A DNA stretch of 33,968 bases. It comes from Betaproteobacteria bacterium. GTDB taxonomy: Bacteria > Pseudomonadota > Gammaproteobacteria > Burkholderiales > Methylophilaceae. Location of the stretch: the NCBI GenBank assembly GCA_022599515.1, contig JAHZMC010000044.1:1-33968 (forward strand), written 5' to 3'. Shown here piece after piece: positions 18,955 through 26,420 of the stretch. Both the position numbers and the translations under genes were made by a program. Below the pieces are notes generated by a model, which saw only the letters and a list, made by a program, of their open reading frames with translations, did not search any database and was not told the DNA's origin. The first letter of the stretch is position 1. Each line of letters opens with the position of its first letter.

Positions 18955-20248
18955 ACGCAAACAAATGTTGGATAAGCTACCATTCGATAGGCGCACTTTT
19001 ATTAAAGCTGCCAGTCTAGGCGCAACCAGCTTATTACTTTCTAGCCCTGCATTTGGAATAGGAACAAAGCAACCGATTGGTCATGTTGTCATTATTGGTG
19101 GCGGCTATGCAGGTACGACGGCAGCTAAATATATTCGCATGTGGAGCAATAATACAATTGCAGTAACCGTGATTGAAAAGCAATCACAATTTGTTTCATG
19201 CCCATTGAGCAACCTAGTGTTGGGCGGTAGCAAAAGTATTAATGATTTAACCTTTGGCTATGATGCCATTCAGAACAATTACGACATTAACTGGGTGCAA
19301 GATGAAGTGACTGCCATTAATACCACTCGTAAAAAAGTCAACATGAAGCGTGGTGAAGTTAGTTATGACAGGCTCATTGTTGCACCAGGCGTTGACTTTA
19401 CTTATGAGGATTTACCTAGCTTACAAAGCGCTGCCGCACAGGAAAAAATACCGCATGCTTGGAAAGCTGGTTGGCAAACGGTTAACTTGCGCAAGCAACT
19501 TGAAGCGATGCCTGATGGTGGCGTATTTGTGTTGAGCGTACCGAAATTGCCTTTCCGTTGCCCACCAGGCCCATATGAGCGCACATGCCAAGTGGCTAGC
19601 TATTTCAAAACACATAAACCTAAAAGCAAAGTGATTGTGCTGGACGCCAATCCTGACATCGTGTCTAAAAAAGGCTTATTCTCTAAAGTATGGGAAACCG
19701 ACTATAAAGCCATCATTGATTACAGGCCGAATAGCAGCATTATCGATGTCGATGTGGCGACTAAAACAGTGTCGACTGACTTCGAAACCGTTAAAGCCGA
19801 TGTACTCAATATTATTCCGCCACAACGTGCAGGTAAGCCTGCGCAAATTGCAGACTTATTAGAACCAGATTACCCTTGGTGTGAAGTCAGCTTTTTAACT
19901 TACGAGTCTAAACGAGTGCCTAATGTGCACGTGATTGGCGATAGTGTAGCTGCTGGTTTACCTAAATCAGCACACATGGCGACCTCTCAAGCACGCGTCT
20001 GTGCTAGCGCCATTGTTGAGCTGATGCAGGGCAGGCTACCTGATCCAGAGCCCGTTTTTGCCAATACTTGCTATAGCTTTGTCGATGACAAACGAGCGAT
20101 ACATGTTGCCAATGTCTACCGCTATGATGCAGGTAAAAAAATCATGGTCTCCGAAGAAGGTGGTGGCTTATCAGCAAAGCCATCTGAGCAGGAGGGACAA
20201 TATGCCAATGCTTGGGCAACCAATATTTGGTCTGATGTCCTCACTTAG
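18947..20248 (+). CDS. Flavocytochrome c sulfide dehydrogenase-type flavoprotein subunit (FccB/SoxF-like)
   Basis: This exported FAD protein of 433 residues has a Tat-type signal (RRTFIKAAS at 15-23, then a hydrophobic stretch to about 36). The Rossmann motif VVIIGGGYAGTTAAK is at 47-61. SCPLSNLVLGG places C85 where FCSD attaches FAD covalently. CPPGPYERTCQVA (C205 and C214) and WCEVSF (C312) supply the redox-active cysteine pair, equivalent to C161/C337 of A. vinosum FCSD, and HVIGDSVAAGLPKSAHMA is the second FAD-binding motif. FCSD oxidises sulfide to polysulfide or sulfur and passes electrons to cytochrome c. The activity here, on sulfide or another thiol, is inferred. It overlaps the cytochrome gene and precedes a PQQ-type dehydrogenase gene by 23 bp. 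Confidence 0.88.
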   Translation: MSKRKQMLDKLPFDRRTFIKAASLGATSLLLSSPAFGIGTKQPIGHVVIIGGGYAGTTAAKYIRMWSNNTIAVTVIEKQSQFVSCPLSNLVLGGSKSINDLTFGYDAIQNNYDINWVQDEVTAINTTRKKVNMKRGEVSYDRLIVAPGVDFTYEDLPSLQSAAAQEKIPHAWKAGWQTVNLRKQLEAMPDGGVFVLSVPKLPFRCPPGPYERTCQVASYFKTHKPKSKVIVLDANPDIVSKKGLFSKVWETDYKAIIDYRPNSSIIDVDVATKTVSTDFETVKADVLNIIPPQRAGKPAQIADLLEPDYPWCEVSFLTYESKRVPNVHVIGDSVAAGLPKSAHMATSQARVCASAIVELMQGRLPDPEPVFANTCYSFVDDKRAIHVANVYRYDAGKKIMVSEEGGGLSAKPSEQEGQYANAWATNIWSDVLT

Positions 20249-20271
20249 TAAAGTGATATAAAGAGATCAAT

Positions 20272-21462
20272 ATGATTGAAATTTTCATCTATAAAATTAA
20301 GAGTTATTTTGCGTTAGCGATGTGTAGCATCATGCCGTCTTTAACTTGTGCGGCAGAAGCGCCAACAACGTTAAACTTGAAATTACCTGCAGGCTTTGAA
20401 GCCAATATTTACGCTAAATTAGATGTCGCGCCACGCATGATGGCCTTCTCACCAGACGGCAAATTACTCGTCTCCTCCTCCAAAAGTAATCAAGTGCTCA
20501 TGCTAACGGATGCTAATCGCGATGGAATTGCTGAAGCACCAACAACCATCGCTTCTGATTTAAATGCACCGAATGGCTTAGCATTTGTTGAGGATGATTT
20601 ATTGGTAGCGAATCAAGATGGCATTGTGAAACTCACTAACCAAAATAATAAATGGTCTGCGCCTACGCCCTTTATTAGTGGTTTAGCCACGGGGGGGCAT
20701 ACGGTCAAAACCGTTAAATTAGGCCCAGATAATCATCTATATTTCAATATTGGCTCTAGCTGTAATGTCTGCAATGAAGCAGACCCAACACGTGCAACGC
20801 TATTACGTTATACCATTGATGGAAAACCATCTGGCGCGTTAGCTGTAGTTGGAAAGCACACCGCTCTACCTCCAATTTGGGCGAGTGGTTTAAGAAACAC
20901 ACAAGGCTTTGCTTGGCATCCAGAAACCAAAGCGATGTTTGCAACCAATAATGGTGCTGATATGCGCTCAGATAGCAAAGGCGGCCAAATCAACGATGCA
21001 TTGCCGCCAGAGCATATTAATGAAATTAAACGCGGTGGCAATTATGGCTGGCCGCATTGTTGGGGCAATCAAAGTGGCGACATGACGACTGACCCTAACT
21101 TTCCAGGGCCTGAAAATTTCTGCCAACAAGCTATGCCTCCTGCCATCATGCTCACATCGCATTCAACACCGATTGGTATTACTTTTTTAAACAAGAGTCA
21201 CTTTCCGACTGAATTTAAAGGCGATGCCATTGTCGCATTACATGGGTCTTGGAATCGCGAGCAATTAAGTGGTTATAAACTGGTTCGCGTTCAATTTAAA
21301 CAAGGCAAACCCATCAAAGCAGTTGATTTTGCAACAGGTTGGCTGAATAACAATCAAGCTTGGGGAAGACCCGTCGATGTTGTGGTTGGCCCAGACGGCG
21401 CACTTTATGTGTCGGACGATAGAGCAAATTATATTTATCGCATTACTTACAAGCAACGTTAA
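20272..21462 (+). CDS. Exported PQQ-type sugar (sorbosone-like) dehydrogenase, beta-propeller
   Basis: This 396-residue protein has an N-terminal signal (about 1-27, ending TCA-A). It is followed by a six-bladed propeller of the soluble glucose/sorbosone dehydrogenase family. Visible marks are PDGKLLVSSS, ATGGHTVKTVKLGPD with H143, the family cysteine pair GSSCNVC (C164/C167), RGGNYGWPHCWG, VALHGSWNR and the terminal GRPVDVVVGPDGALYVSDD. Such enzymes oxidise sugars or aldehydes in the periplasm with PQQ and pass electrons to cytochromes. PQQ binding and substrate are inferred. No PQQ synthesis gene lies in this window. It sits between the FCSD-type pair and an unknown exported protein, with 23-bp gaps on both sides. 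Confidence 0.82.
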   Translation: MIEIFIYKIKSYFALAMCSIMPSLTCAAEAPTTLNLKLPAGFEANIYAKLDVAPRMMAFSPDGKLLVSSSKSNQVLMLTDANRDGIAEAPTTIASDLNAPNGLAFVEDDLLVANQDGIVKLTNQNNKWSAPTPFISGLATGGHTVKTVKLGPDNHLYFNIGSSCNVCNEADPTRATLLRYTIDGKPSGALAVVGKHTALPPIWASGLRNTQGFAWHPETKAMFATNNGADMRSDSKGGQINDALPPEHINEIKRGGNYGWPHCWGNQSGDMTTDPNFPGPENFCQQAMPPAIMLTSHSTPIGITFLNKSHFPTEFKGDAIVALHGSWNREQLSGYKLVRVQFKQGKPIKAVDFATGWLNNNQAWGRPVDVVVGPDGALYVSDDRANYIYRITYKQR

Positions 21463-21485
21463 ACGAACAAAGAAATGGAAATAAA

Positions 21486-22058
21486 ATGACAAAACTTATT
21501 CTAGCAGCTGCACTACTTTCAATTAGCTACATACCTTTTGGCTATGCAGCAGCAAACCCACAATCCGGCAATATTGTCGTTCATATTGCAAAAAGAAATT
21601 ACTTTCATCCAGTCCGCCTCTTGCATCCTTATCTGGATGTATGGCATATGAAAGGTCCTTTAGCAGAAAAAGCGGCCATGTCAGCACTACAAACGCGCTT
21701 TAGTAATATCAATGAATGTAGCGCCAATAGCGAAGCGAGTGTCGTCTTATTATTAGAGCCTAATGTTTTTTATAATGCGCAATTACGTGTTTTTTATACC
21801 GAATTTATTGCGCGTGCTTATACCAATGCTGGCGACCCTATTACCCAAGTCAGAAGAGAAACTGAACAATTAGGCCTCTTGAGCAGCACACCAAAATTCT
21901 TTATAGAAAAAGGTTATATCAGTGCAATGAATCAAACTATTGAAGCATTGTTGGCTGATCAAGCTTTCTTGAGCGCTTTAGACAAAAATACGCCAATTAA
22001 AGCGGGCGAGTTGTGTAATACTTTAGATAAATTGCCATCAGAAACTTTTTACTATTAG
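21486..22058 (+). CDS. Exported protein of unknown function
   Basis: I do not recognise this 190-residue protein. It has a clear signal peptide (residues 1-22, MTKLILAAALLSISYIPFGY then AAA). The mature part has two cysteines (C78, C177) that could form one disulfide. Helical and strand stretches alternate, including SVVLLLEPNVFYNAQLRVFY (about 85-104), which reads as two amphipathic or beta strands. There is no transmembrane helix after the signal, no heme motif and no known metal motif. It is the third of five consecutive exported genes, 23 bp after the PQQ-type dehydrogenase and 32 bp before an SMP-30-like protein. A role as accessory or partner in that cluster is a reasonable guess, but only context supports it. 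Confidence 0.75.
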   Translation: MTKLILAAALLSISYIPFGYAAANPQSGNIVVHIAKRNYFHPVRLLHPYLDVWHMKGPLAEKAAMSALQTRFSNINECSANSEASVVLLLEPNVFYNAQLRVFYTEFIARAYTNAGDPITQVRRETEQLGLLSSTPKFFIEKGYISAMNQTIEALLADQAFLSALDKNTPIKAGELCNTLDKLPSETFYY

Positions 22059-22090
22059 CCTTACACATTTAATTTAAAACGGAATTCATT

Positions 22091-22951
22091 ATGAAGAAAT
22101 TAGTCGTTGTTTTAGCCTTATTGAATACAGCATGCATATCTGCAGAATCTCCCTCCTTAGAAAAAGTGACTAAGCTCCTCACACCAGAGTCTGTGGTTCA
22201 AGCGACTGACGGCGCTATTTATGTATCAGAAATTAATGAATTTGATAAAGATGGTGATGGCCAAATCAGCGTCATCCGTGATGGTAAAGTCAGCACTCTA
22301 GTCAAAGGTTTAGACGACCCTAAAGGGCTCGCCATTATTGGTGATAACCTTTATATCGCAGACAAAACTAAAGTGCTAAAAGTGACGTTAAATGAATCAC
22401 CCGCGCAATTATCTACTTTTGTAGAAGCCAGTGCTTTTGCTAATCCACCTCAGTTTTTAAATGATTTAGAAGCTGACCCTAAAGGCAATCTTTATGTCAG
22501 TGACAGTGGCGACATCATGGGCACAGGAAAAGGTGGTGCAATCTATAAAATTGATGCACAAGGCAACACGACATTGTTAGTTGATGGTAAGCAAGATGAG
22601 CGCGTCATGGCGCCCAATGGTTTACTCGCTGACGATACTGGCGATTACTTAATCTTTGTCGATTTCACTTCAGGCATCCTCTATCAATATAATCAAAGCA
22701 ACAAAGCGTTAACCGATATTTCTGAAGCTAACTTTGGCGGCGGCGATGGTGTTGTGCATCATAGCAACGGTACAATGTACGTCAGCGATTGGAAATCAGG
22801 CAAAGTGTATAGCATGAATATGAATGGTGATGTCAGTCTTTTAAAAGAAGGTTATCAATCAGCAGCAGATATTGCGATTACCAAAGATGAGCAATATTTA
22901 TTGGTACCTGATATGAAAGCGGGTATTTTGGACTTTATTCCACTTAATTAA
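22091..22951 (+). CDS. Exported SMP-30/gluconolactonase-like beta-propeller protein
   Basis: This 286-residue protein has a signal peptide (MKKLVVVLALLNTACISA). A cysteine at 15 gives a non-ideal lipobox (LNTAC), so lipoprotein anchoring is possible but uncertain. NHL/SMP-30-type repeats follow: GAIYVSEINEF, KGLAIIGDNLYIAD, LEADPKGNLYVSDSGDIMG, APNGLLADDTGDYLIFVD and GDGVVHHSNGTMYVSDW. DKDGDGQI at 52-59 is an EF-hand-like calcium loop inserted early. SMP-30 relatives hydrolyse sugar lactones using a divalent metal. That would fit the product of an upstream sugar dehydrogenase (a lactone), which is an attractive but unproven link. It lies 32 bp after the unknown gene and 40 bp before the DUF455 gene. 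Confidence 0.78.
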   Translation: MKKLVVVLALLNTACISAESPSLEKVTKLLTPESVVQATDGAIYVSEINEFDKDGDGQISVIRDGKVSTLVKGLDDPKGLAIIGDNLYIADKTKVLKVTLNESPAQLSTFVEASAFANPPQFLNDLEADPKGNLYVSDSGDIMGTGKGGAIYKIDAQGNTTLLVDGKQDERVMAPNGLLADDTGDYLIFVDFTSGILYQYNQSNKALTDISEANFGGGDGVVHHSNGTMYVSDWKSGKVYSMNMNGDVSLLKEGYQSAADIAITKDEQYLLVPDMKAGILDFIPLN

Positions 22952-22991
22952 CGATTAGCGCTAATCCGATAATAAAAACTTAAACTACATT

Positions 22992-23834
22992 TTGTCTACA
23001 AACACTTGCTACTTAGAGGCCATTGAGTTGCGCCAAAGCGCACTCAACTGGTTGCTTACTGACGACCCTACCCGCAAAGCAAATGGCGTTGCTGGCTTAC
23101 AAAAAGCCTACCTTGAAAAACAAGTTGCTCTCGATACTCAAGCGCAGCTTAATGTGAATCAATTTGGGGATAAACCCATTCCTGGACGCCCTAGTAAACC
23201 TGAACTGGTTGCACCATTAGAAGTTAAAAAACGCTCCATGCGCTCAGAAGAAGGTCGCGCAGCACTTATTCACGCACTCTGCCATATTGAATTTAATGCT
23301 ATTAATTTAGCCTTAGATGCCGTTTGGCGCTTTGCTGATATGCCAGAACAATACTATGCAGATTGGCTAAAAGTCGCCGCAGAAGAAGCCTACCACTTCA
23401 CGTTATTGAACGACCACCTTAAAACACTAGGTTATGAATATGGTGATTTCTCAGGCCATAACGCGCTATGGGAAATGGTAGAACGCACACAAGAAGATGT
23501 ACTCGCGCGCATGGCCTTAGTCCCGAGAACAATGGAAGCCCGCGGCTTAGACGCCACCCCCGCCATCCGCAATAAAATCGCCCAAGCAGGCGACCAACCA
23601 GCCGCAGAAATTTTAGATATTATCTTACGCGATGAAATTGGGCATGTTGCTATTGGCAATCATTGGTTTAATTATCTATGCCAAGAGCGTGATTTAGAGC
23701 CCGTCGCTACTTTTGAAAGCTTATGCCAACAATATAAAGCGCCAAAATTAAGGCCGCCTTTTAATATGGAGGCTAGACGGAAAGCTGGGTTTACTGAGAT
23801 GGAGTTGGCTTATTTGAATGGTGAGACGGTTTAA
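22992..23834 (+). CDS. DUF455 ferritin-like di-iron protein (TTG start)
   Basis: This 280-residue cytosolic protein is predicted to fold as a ferritin-like four-helix bundle. Family residues are visible: E100 in HALCHIEF, E132/H135 in AAEEAYHFTLL, E182 in RTMEARGLDATP and E215/H218 in ILRDEIGHVAIGNHW, the usual two sets of metal ligands. DUF455 proteins are related to MiaE-type tRNA hydroxylases, but most have no assigned function. The start must be TTG at 22992: an in-frame stop lies at 22962 and no in-frame ATG occurs before residue 83. It has no signal peptide, unlike the genes just upstream. No ribosome-binding site is clear, so coupling to the SMP-30-like gene is unproven. Confidence 0.85.
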   Translation: MSTNTCYLEAIELRQSALNWLLTDDPTRKANGVAGLQKAYLEKQVALDTQAQLNVNQFGDKPIPGRPSKPELVAPLEVKKRSMRSEEGRAALIHALCHIEFNAINLALDAVWRFADMPEQYYADWLKVAAEEAYHFTLLNDHLKTLGYEYGDFSGHNALWEMVERTQEDVLARMALVPRTMEARGLDATPAIRNKIAQAGDQPAAEILDIILRDEIGHVAIGNHWFNYLCQERDLEPVATFESLCQQYKAPKLRPPFNMEARRKAGFTEMELAYLNGETV

Positions 23835-24512
23835 TATATATGTTGCTGCGACAAGAAATTTGTGTGCTTGTTATCATCTTATAACTTTCATGGATAACTA
23901 AAAAATTCTAATTCTTAGATAAATCATAATAATTAAGCTAGATAGAACAGGTCGGGGTTAGCCCGACACCTAGTCACTTTCTTTTGCTTGTGCTAAAGAA
24001 AGTAACCAAAGAAACACACACCCTGCTATCAAGCCCTTCGGGTTCCTTCCGTTGCTCAACAAAATAAGCGGCTGCGGAACTCGCCCTAACAGACCACACA
24101 AATCGTGGTCTGTCGCGGAGCTCAAACAGTTCTCGCCTTCATCTTATTTTGTCTGCGCTACTCAGCTTGATAAAGGGAGGTAAGTCAAACCCAACTTAGA
24201 AAGTTGTCATTCAGTGATTCAATGATGAATCTTCGATTGGGTTTACGCCCCCTTTAGCCACGCCGAGCAACGGAAGTAAGCAAGGGGGTTTCGTCGAGGA
24301 CTGTTTGAGCCATGTTGTTTTATATATGGCGAGTTCCGCAGACACCTTGCTTGCTGAGTAGCGCAGGGAAACCTTTAGGTCGAGGCGACGGGGTAGCCTT
24401 TTCTTCCCCCTATTTCTTTTGGACAAGCAAAAGAAATAGGGTCGCCGTCGCGCGAAAAGCGACTTATTGAGAAAGTCATGAATCTTTCATACGACGCAAT
24501 GCGTTCTGCTTC
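23835..24512. other. Gene-free stretch between DUF455 gene and serB
   Basis: These 678 bp hold no credible gene. The first 115 bp are AT-rich with nothing notable. From about 23951 to 24463 there is a GC-richer composite inverted-repeat element, listed separately. The remaining 49 bp to the serB stop contain only a short palindrome, ACGCAATGCGT (24494-24504). Confidence 0.85.
23951..24463. repeat. Composite inverted-repeat element of about 0.5 kb with palindromic ends
   Basis: At the left are a hairpin GTCGGG/CCCGAC (23951-23967) and a hairpin ACTTTCTTTTGC/GCTAAAGAAAGT with one mismatch (23976-24003). At the right are a perfect hairpin CCCTATTTCTTTTG/CAAAAGAAATAGGG (24408-24441) and GTCGC/GCGAC (24447-24463). 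The left 28-nt and right hairpins are themselves inverted copies of each other. Inside, nested inverted pairs occur: CTGCGGAACTCGCC (24072-24085) with 24328-24341, GCTCAAACAGT (24120-24130) with 24300-24310, TAAAGGG (24171-24177) with 24250-24256, and AAACCCAA (24187-24194) with 24237-24244. A local hairpin ACAGACCAC/GTGGTCTGT is at 24089-24113. Two further pairs cross this nesting: 24047-24057 with 24265-24275, and 24153-24166 with 24353-24366. From memory, similar intergenic sequences recur in many beta- and gammaproteobacteria. It is best read as a non-autonomous repeat element or structured RNA, with function unknown. Confidence 0.75.
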
Positions 24513-25352
24513 TTAAGCCATCAACAACCCAACCACACCCTCCAACCCAACAAAGTTCAACGCATAAGTCGCCTGTTCCTGCACGACTGGCTTAGCATGA
24601 TAAGCCACGCCAACTTCCGCCACAGCCATCATTTTCAAATCATTCGCGCCATCACCAATCGCAATGGTTTGTGATGCTTTTAAGCCTAATTGGTCGCGCA
24701 ATTTGATTAACTCATCCGCTTTACGTTTAGCATCAACAATATCGCCAACAATTTTGCCAGTCAACTTACCATCAATAATTTCTAATACATTAGAAACTGC
24801 ATAATCCAAACCTAATAATGCTTTTACGTGATTAGCAAAGAAGGTAAACCCACCTGACACCACCATGGTTTTGATATTATTTGCTTTACACGCTTTTACC
24901 CAATCTAGCACACCAGGATTCAGCTTTAGACGCTCATCAATCACGCGTTGCAATGCGCTTTCATCTAAGCCTTTGAGCAAAGCAACCCGCTTTTTTAAGC
25001 TTTCAGCAAAATCTAATTCGCCGCGCATGGCTGCTTCGGTAATCTCTGCAATTTGTGGCTTGATGCCCATCATATCGGCAATTTCATCAATACATTCAAT
25101 GGCGATTAACGTCGAATCCATATCCATGACGCATAAGCCAAATTTGCTCAATACCTGACCATTTGGCACTAAAGCACAATCAATCTGCTGCTCTGCGCAG
25201 AACAATTTAACCGCTTCAATGTCCGAGGAATGGACTGGCAAGTAATAGGCAAATTCGCCTATTTGCATAAATTGGGTATTGCCGCCGATTAAGCGATGAA
25301 TATGGGTAAGGTGGGCAACGCTCAGCGCGCGACCTTGAACAACTAAACGCAT
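24513..25352 (-). CDS. serB: Phosphoserine phosphatase SerB
   Basis: SerB dephosphorylates L-phosphoserine in the last step of serine synthesis. It is a cytosolic HAD-family enzyme of 279 residues. Motif I is VMDMDSTLI with D77 and D79, motif II is VVSGGFTFFANHV, and motif III with the metal site is AIGDGANDLKMM. The cap segment CIDEIADMMGIKPQIAEITEAAMRGELDF is typical, described here by landmark. The N-terminal 70 residues form a short regulatory-type region, weaker than a canonical ACT domain. The gene ends against the composite repeat element and diverges from the membrane cytochrome gene across a 155-bp gap. In serine-cycle or RuMP methylotrophs it has its normal biosynthetic role. Confidence 0.96.
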   Translation of the reverse strand: MRLVVQGRALSVAHLTHIHRLIGGNTQFMQIGEFAYYLPVHSSDIEAVKLFCAEQQIDCALVPNGQVLSKFGLCVMDMDSTLIAIECIDEIADMMGIKPQIAEITEAAMRGELDFAESLKKRVALLKGLDESALQRVIDERLKLNPGVLDWVKACKANNIKTMVVSGGFTFFANHVKALLGLDYAVSNVLEIIDGKLTGKIVGDIVDAKRKADELIKLRDQLGLKASQTIAIGDGANDLKMMAVAEVGVAYHAKPVVQEQATYALNFVGLEGVVGLLMA

Positions 25353-25507
25353 GAAATAATCTGCTACTAAAAAATAAAAGTAAATTATAACAGCTCACTC
25401 AGTGACGCTGTGTGATATGAACTAAGCGATTTTTCTCGCTTTATTTGATTGGTTGATTATTTGAATGAATGCTATTATTTCCTTAAATTTTACATAAGGC
25501 TGAAAAG

Positions 25508-26278
25508 ATGAAATACACTCAATCTAATATGACATGGTTAAACCTGCCGAATATGCCGGCACCAATTAAAGCGCTTTTTGCTGGCTATTTACTTGTGATT
25601 GGCATTGGTCTTTGCATGGCTGGTTTACAAATTATGCTAACGCATGGCATGGCAGACGGCAAAGTAGGCTTGTCAATTAACGATATTGTTTATAGCTATT
25701 ATGGAGATCGCTCTGGTAGTACTTTAGCGGCTAAGTTAAATGGCTCAATGCAAGATAAGGCGCCAATTGAAGTGCGTCAAGATATTATTAAGTGGGCAGA
25801 AGCAGGTGCTCCAGAAGCGCAATGGGAAACACATTACAAAGCAGTCTTTGCGCAACATTGCACCATGTGCCACAGCCAAATTCCAGGTATTCCTAACTTC
25901 ACCAACTATAAAGAAGTGCAAAGTGTTGCAGAAACTGACCAAGGCGCTAGCATTAGTGGGCTAACCCGTGTGTCACATATTCATCTATTCGGCATCAGTT
26001 TTATTTTCTTTTTCATGGCGTTTATTTTTAGCTTTGCGGTCAACATTCCGAAACGCAGAAAAATGATTGTGATTGCGATTCCGTTCGCCTTCCTCATTAT
26101 TGATGTGATGTCTTGGTGGTTAACAAAGCTCAGTCCACACTTTGCTTGGTTCACTATTATTGGTGGCATTGGCTATAGCATTGCCTCTGCTTATATGTGG
26201 TTTACCAGCATGTTCCAAATGTTTCTGTATAAAAGTGGCAATCAACTGTATGGCAATGCTTGGGAACAAGATTTGTAA
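25508..26278 (+). CDS. Four-helix membrane protein with an internal heme c site, function unknown
   Basis: This 256-residue protein has hydrophobic segments at about 21-44, 158-180, 184-204 and 212-236. Between the first and second lies a roughly 110-residue domain with one heme c motif, CTMCH at 118-122, in a context (FAQHCTMCHSQIPGIPNF) like small cytochromes c. It must be on the periplasmic side for heme attachment. Several histidines near the membrane (H157, H159, H211) could bind a second, b-type heme, but this is speculation. The N-terminal part also has a conserved-looking YYGDRSGSTLAAKLNGSM stretch before the heme. I recognise the protein as a family seen in beta/deltaproteobacteria but know no function. 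It stands alone with its own terminator, so it is probably monocistronic and involved in membrane electron transfer. Confidence 0.75.
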   Translation: MKYTQSNMTWLNLPNMPAPIKALFAGYLLVIGIGLCMAGLQIMLTHGMADGKVGLSINDIVYSYYGDRSGSTLAAKLNGSMQDKAPIEVRQDIIKWAEAGAPEAQWETHYKAVFAQHCTMCHSQIPGIPNFTNYKEVQSVAETDQGASISGLTRVSHIHLFGISFIFFFMAFIFSFAVNIPKRRKMIVIAIPFAFLIIDVMSWWLTKLSPHFAWFTIIGGIGYSIASAYMWFTSMFQMFLYKSGNQLYGNAWEQDL

Positions 26279-26310
26279 ATCACATCCATAGTTCGCAAAA
26301 GTAACAACAT

Positions 26311-26341
26311 AGCCACAGTTTAAACGCTGTGGCTTTTGTTT
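26311..26341 (+). terminator. Intrinsic terminator after the membrane cytochrome gene
   Basis: AGCCACAG and CTGTGGCT form a perfect 8-bp stem with an 8-nt loop, followed by TTTGTTT. It separates the cytochrome gene from sucC. Confidence 0.8.
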
Positions 26342-26351
26342 AAGTGCTTTT

Positions 26352-26394
26352 TACTAGCCTCAAACGCTCTTTTGCGAGAAAATACAAGCTAGTA
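26352..26394 (+). promoter_or_regulatory. Inverted repeat in the sucC leader
   Basis: TACTAGC (26352-26358) and GCTAGTA (26388-26394) are complementary with 29 nt between them, ending 26 bp before the sucC start. It could be an operator or an RNA stem, but the spacing and length give only weak support. Confidence 0.25.
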
Positions 26395-26420
26395 TAAACA
26401 ATCAAAAAATTATCAACATA

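Noticed and set aside
24211..24426. A 71-codon minus-strand open frame (starts MSKRNRGKKRLPRRLD)
   Set aside because: It lies wholly inside the inverted-repeat element and its residues follow from the repeat arms. From memory, similar frames are commonly misannotated as hypothetical proteins. There is no ribosome-binding site and no domain.
23951..24463. CRISPR array or IS element in the intergenic repeat region
   Set aside because: There are no regularly spaced direct repeats with unique spacers and no transposase. The structure is made of inverted pairs.
24494..24504. ACGCAATGCGT palindrome as an operator
   Set aside because: Only 5 bp per arm in the 3' region of serB, with no nearby promoter, so it is probably chance.
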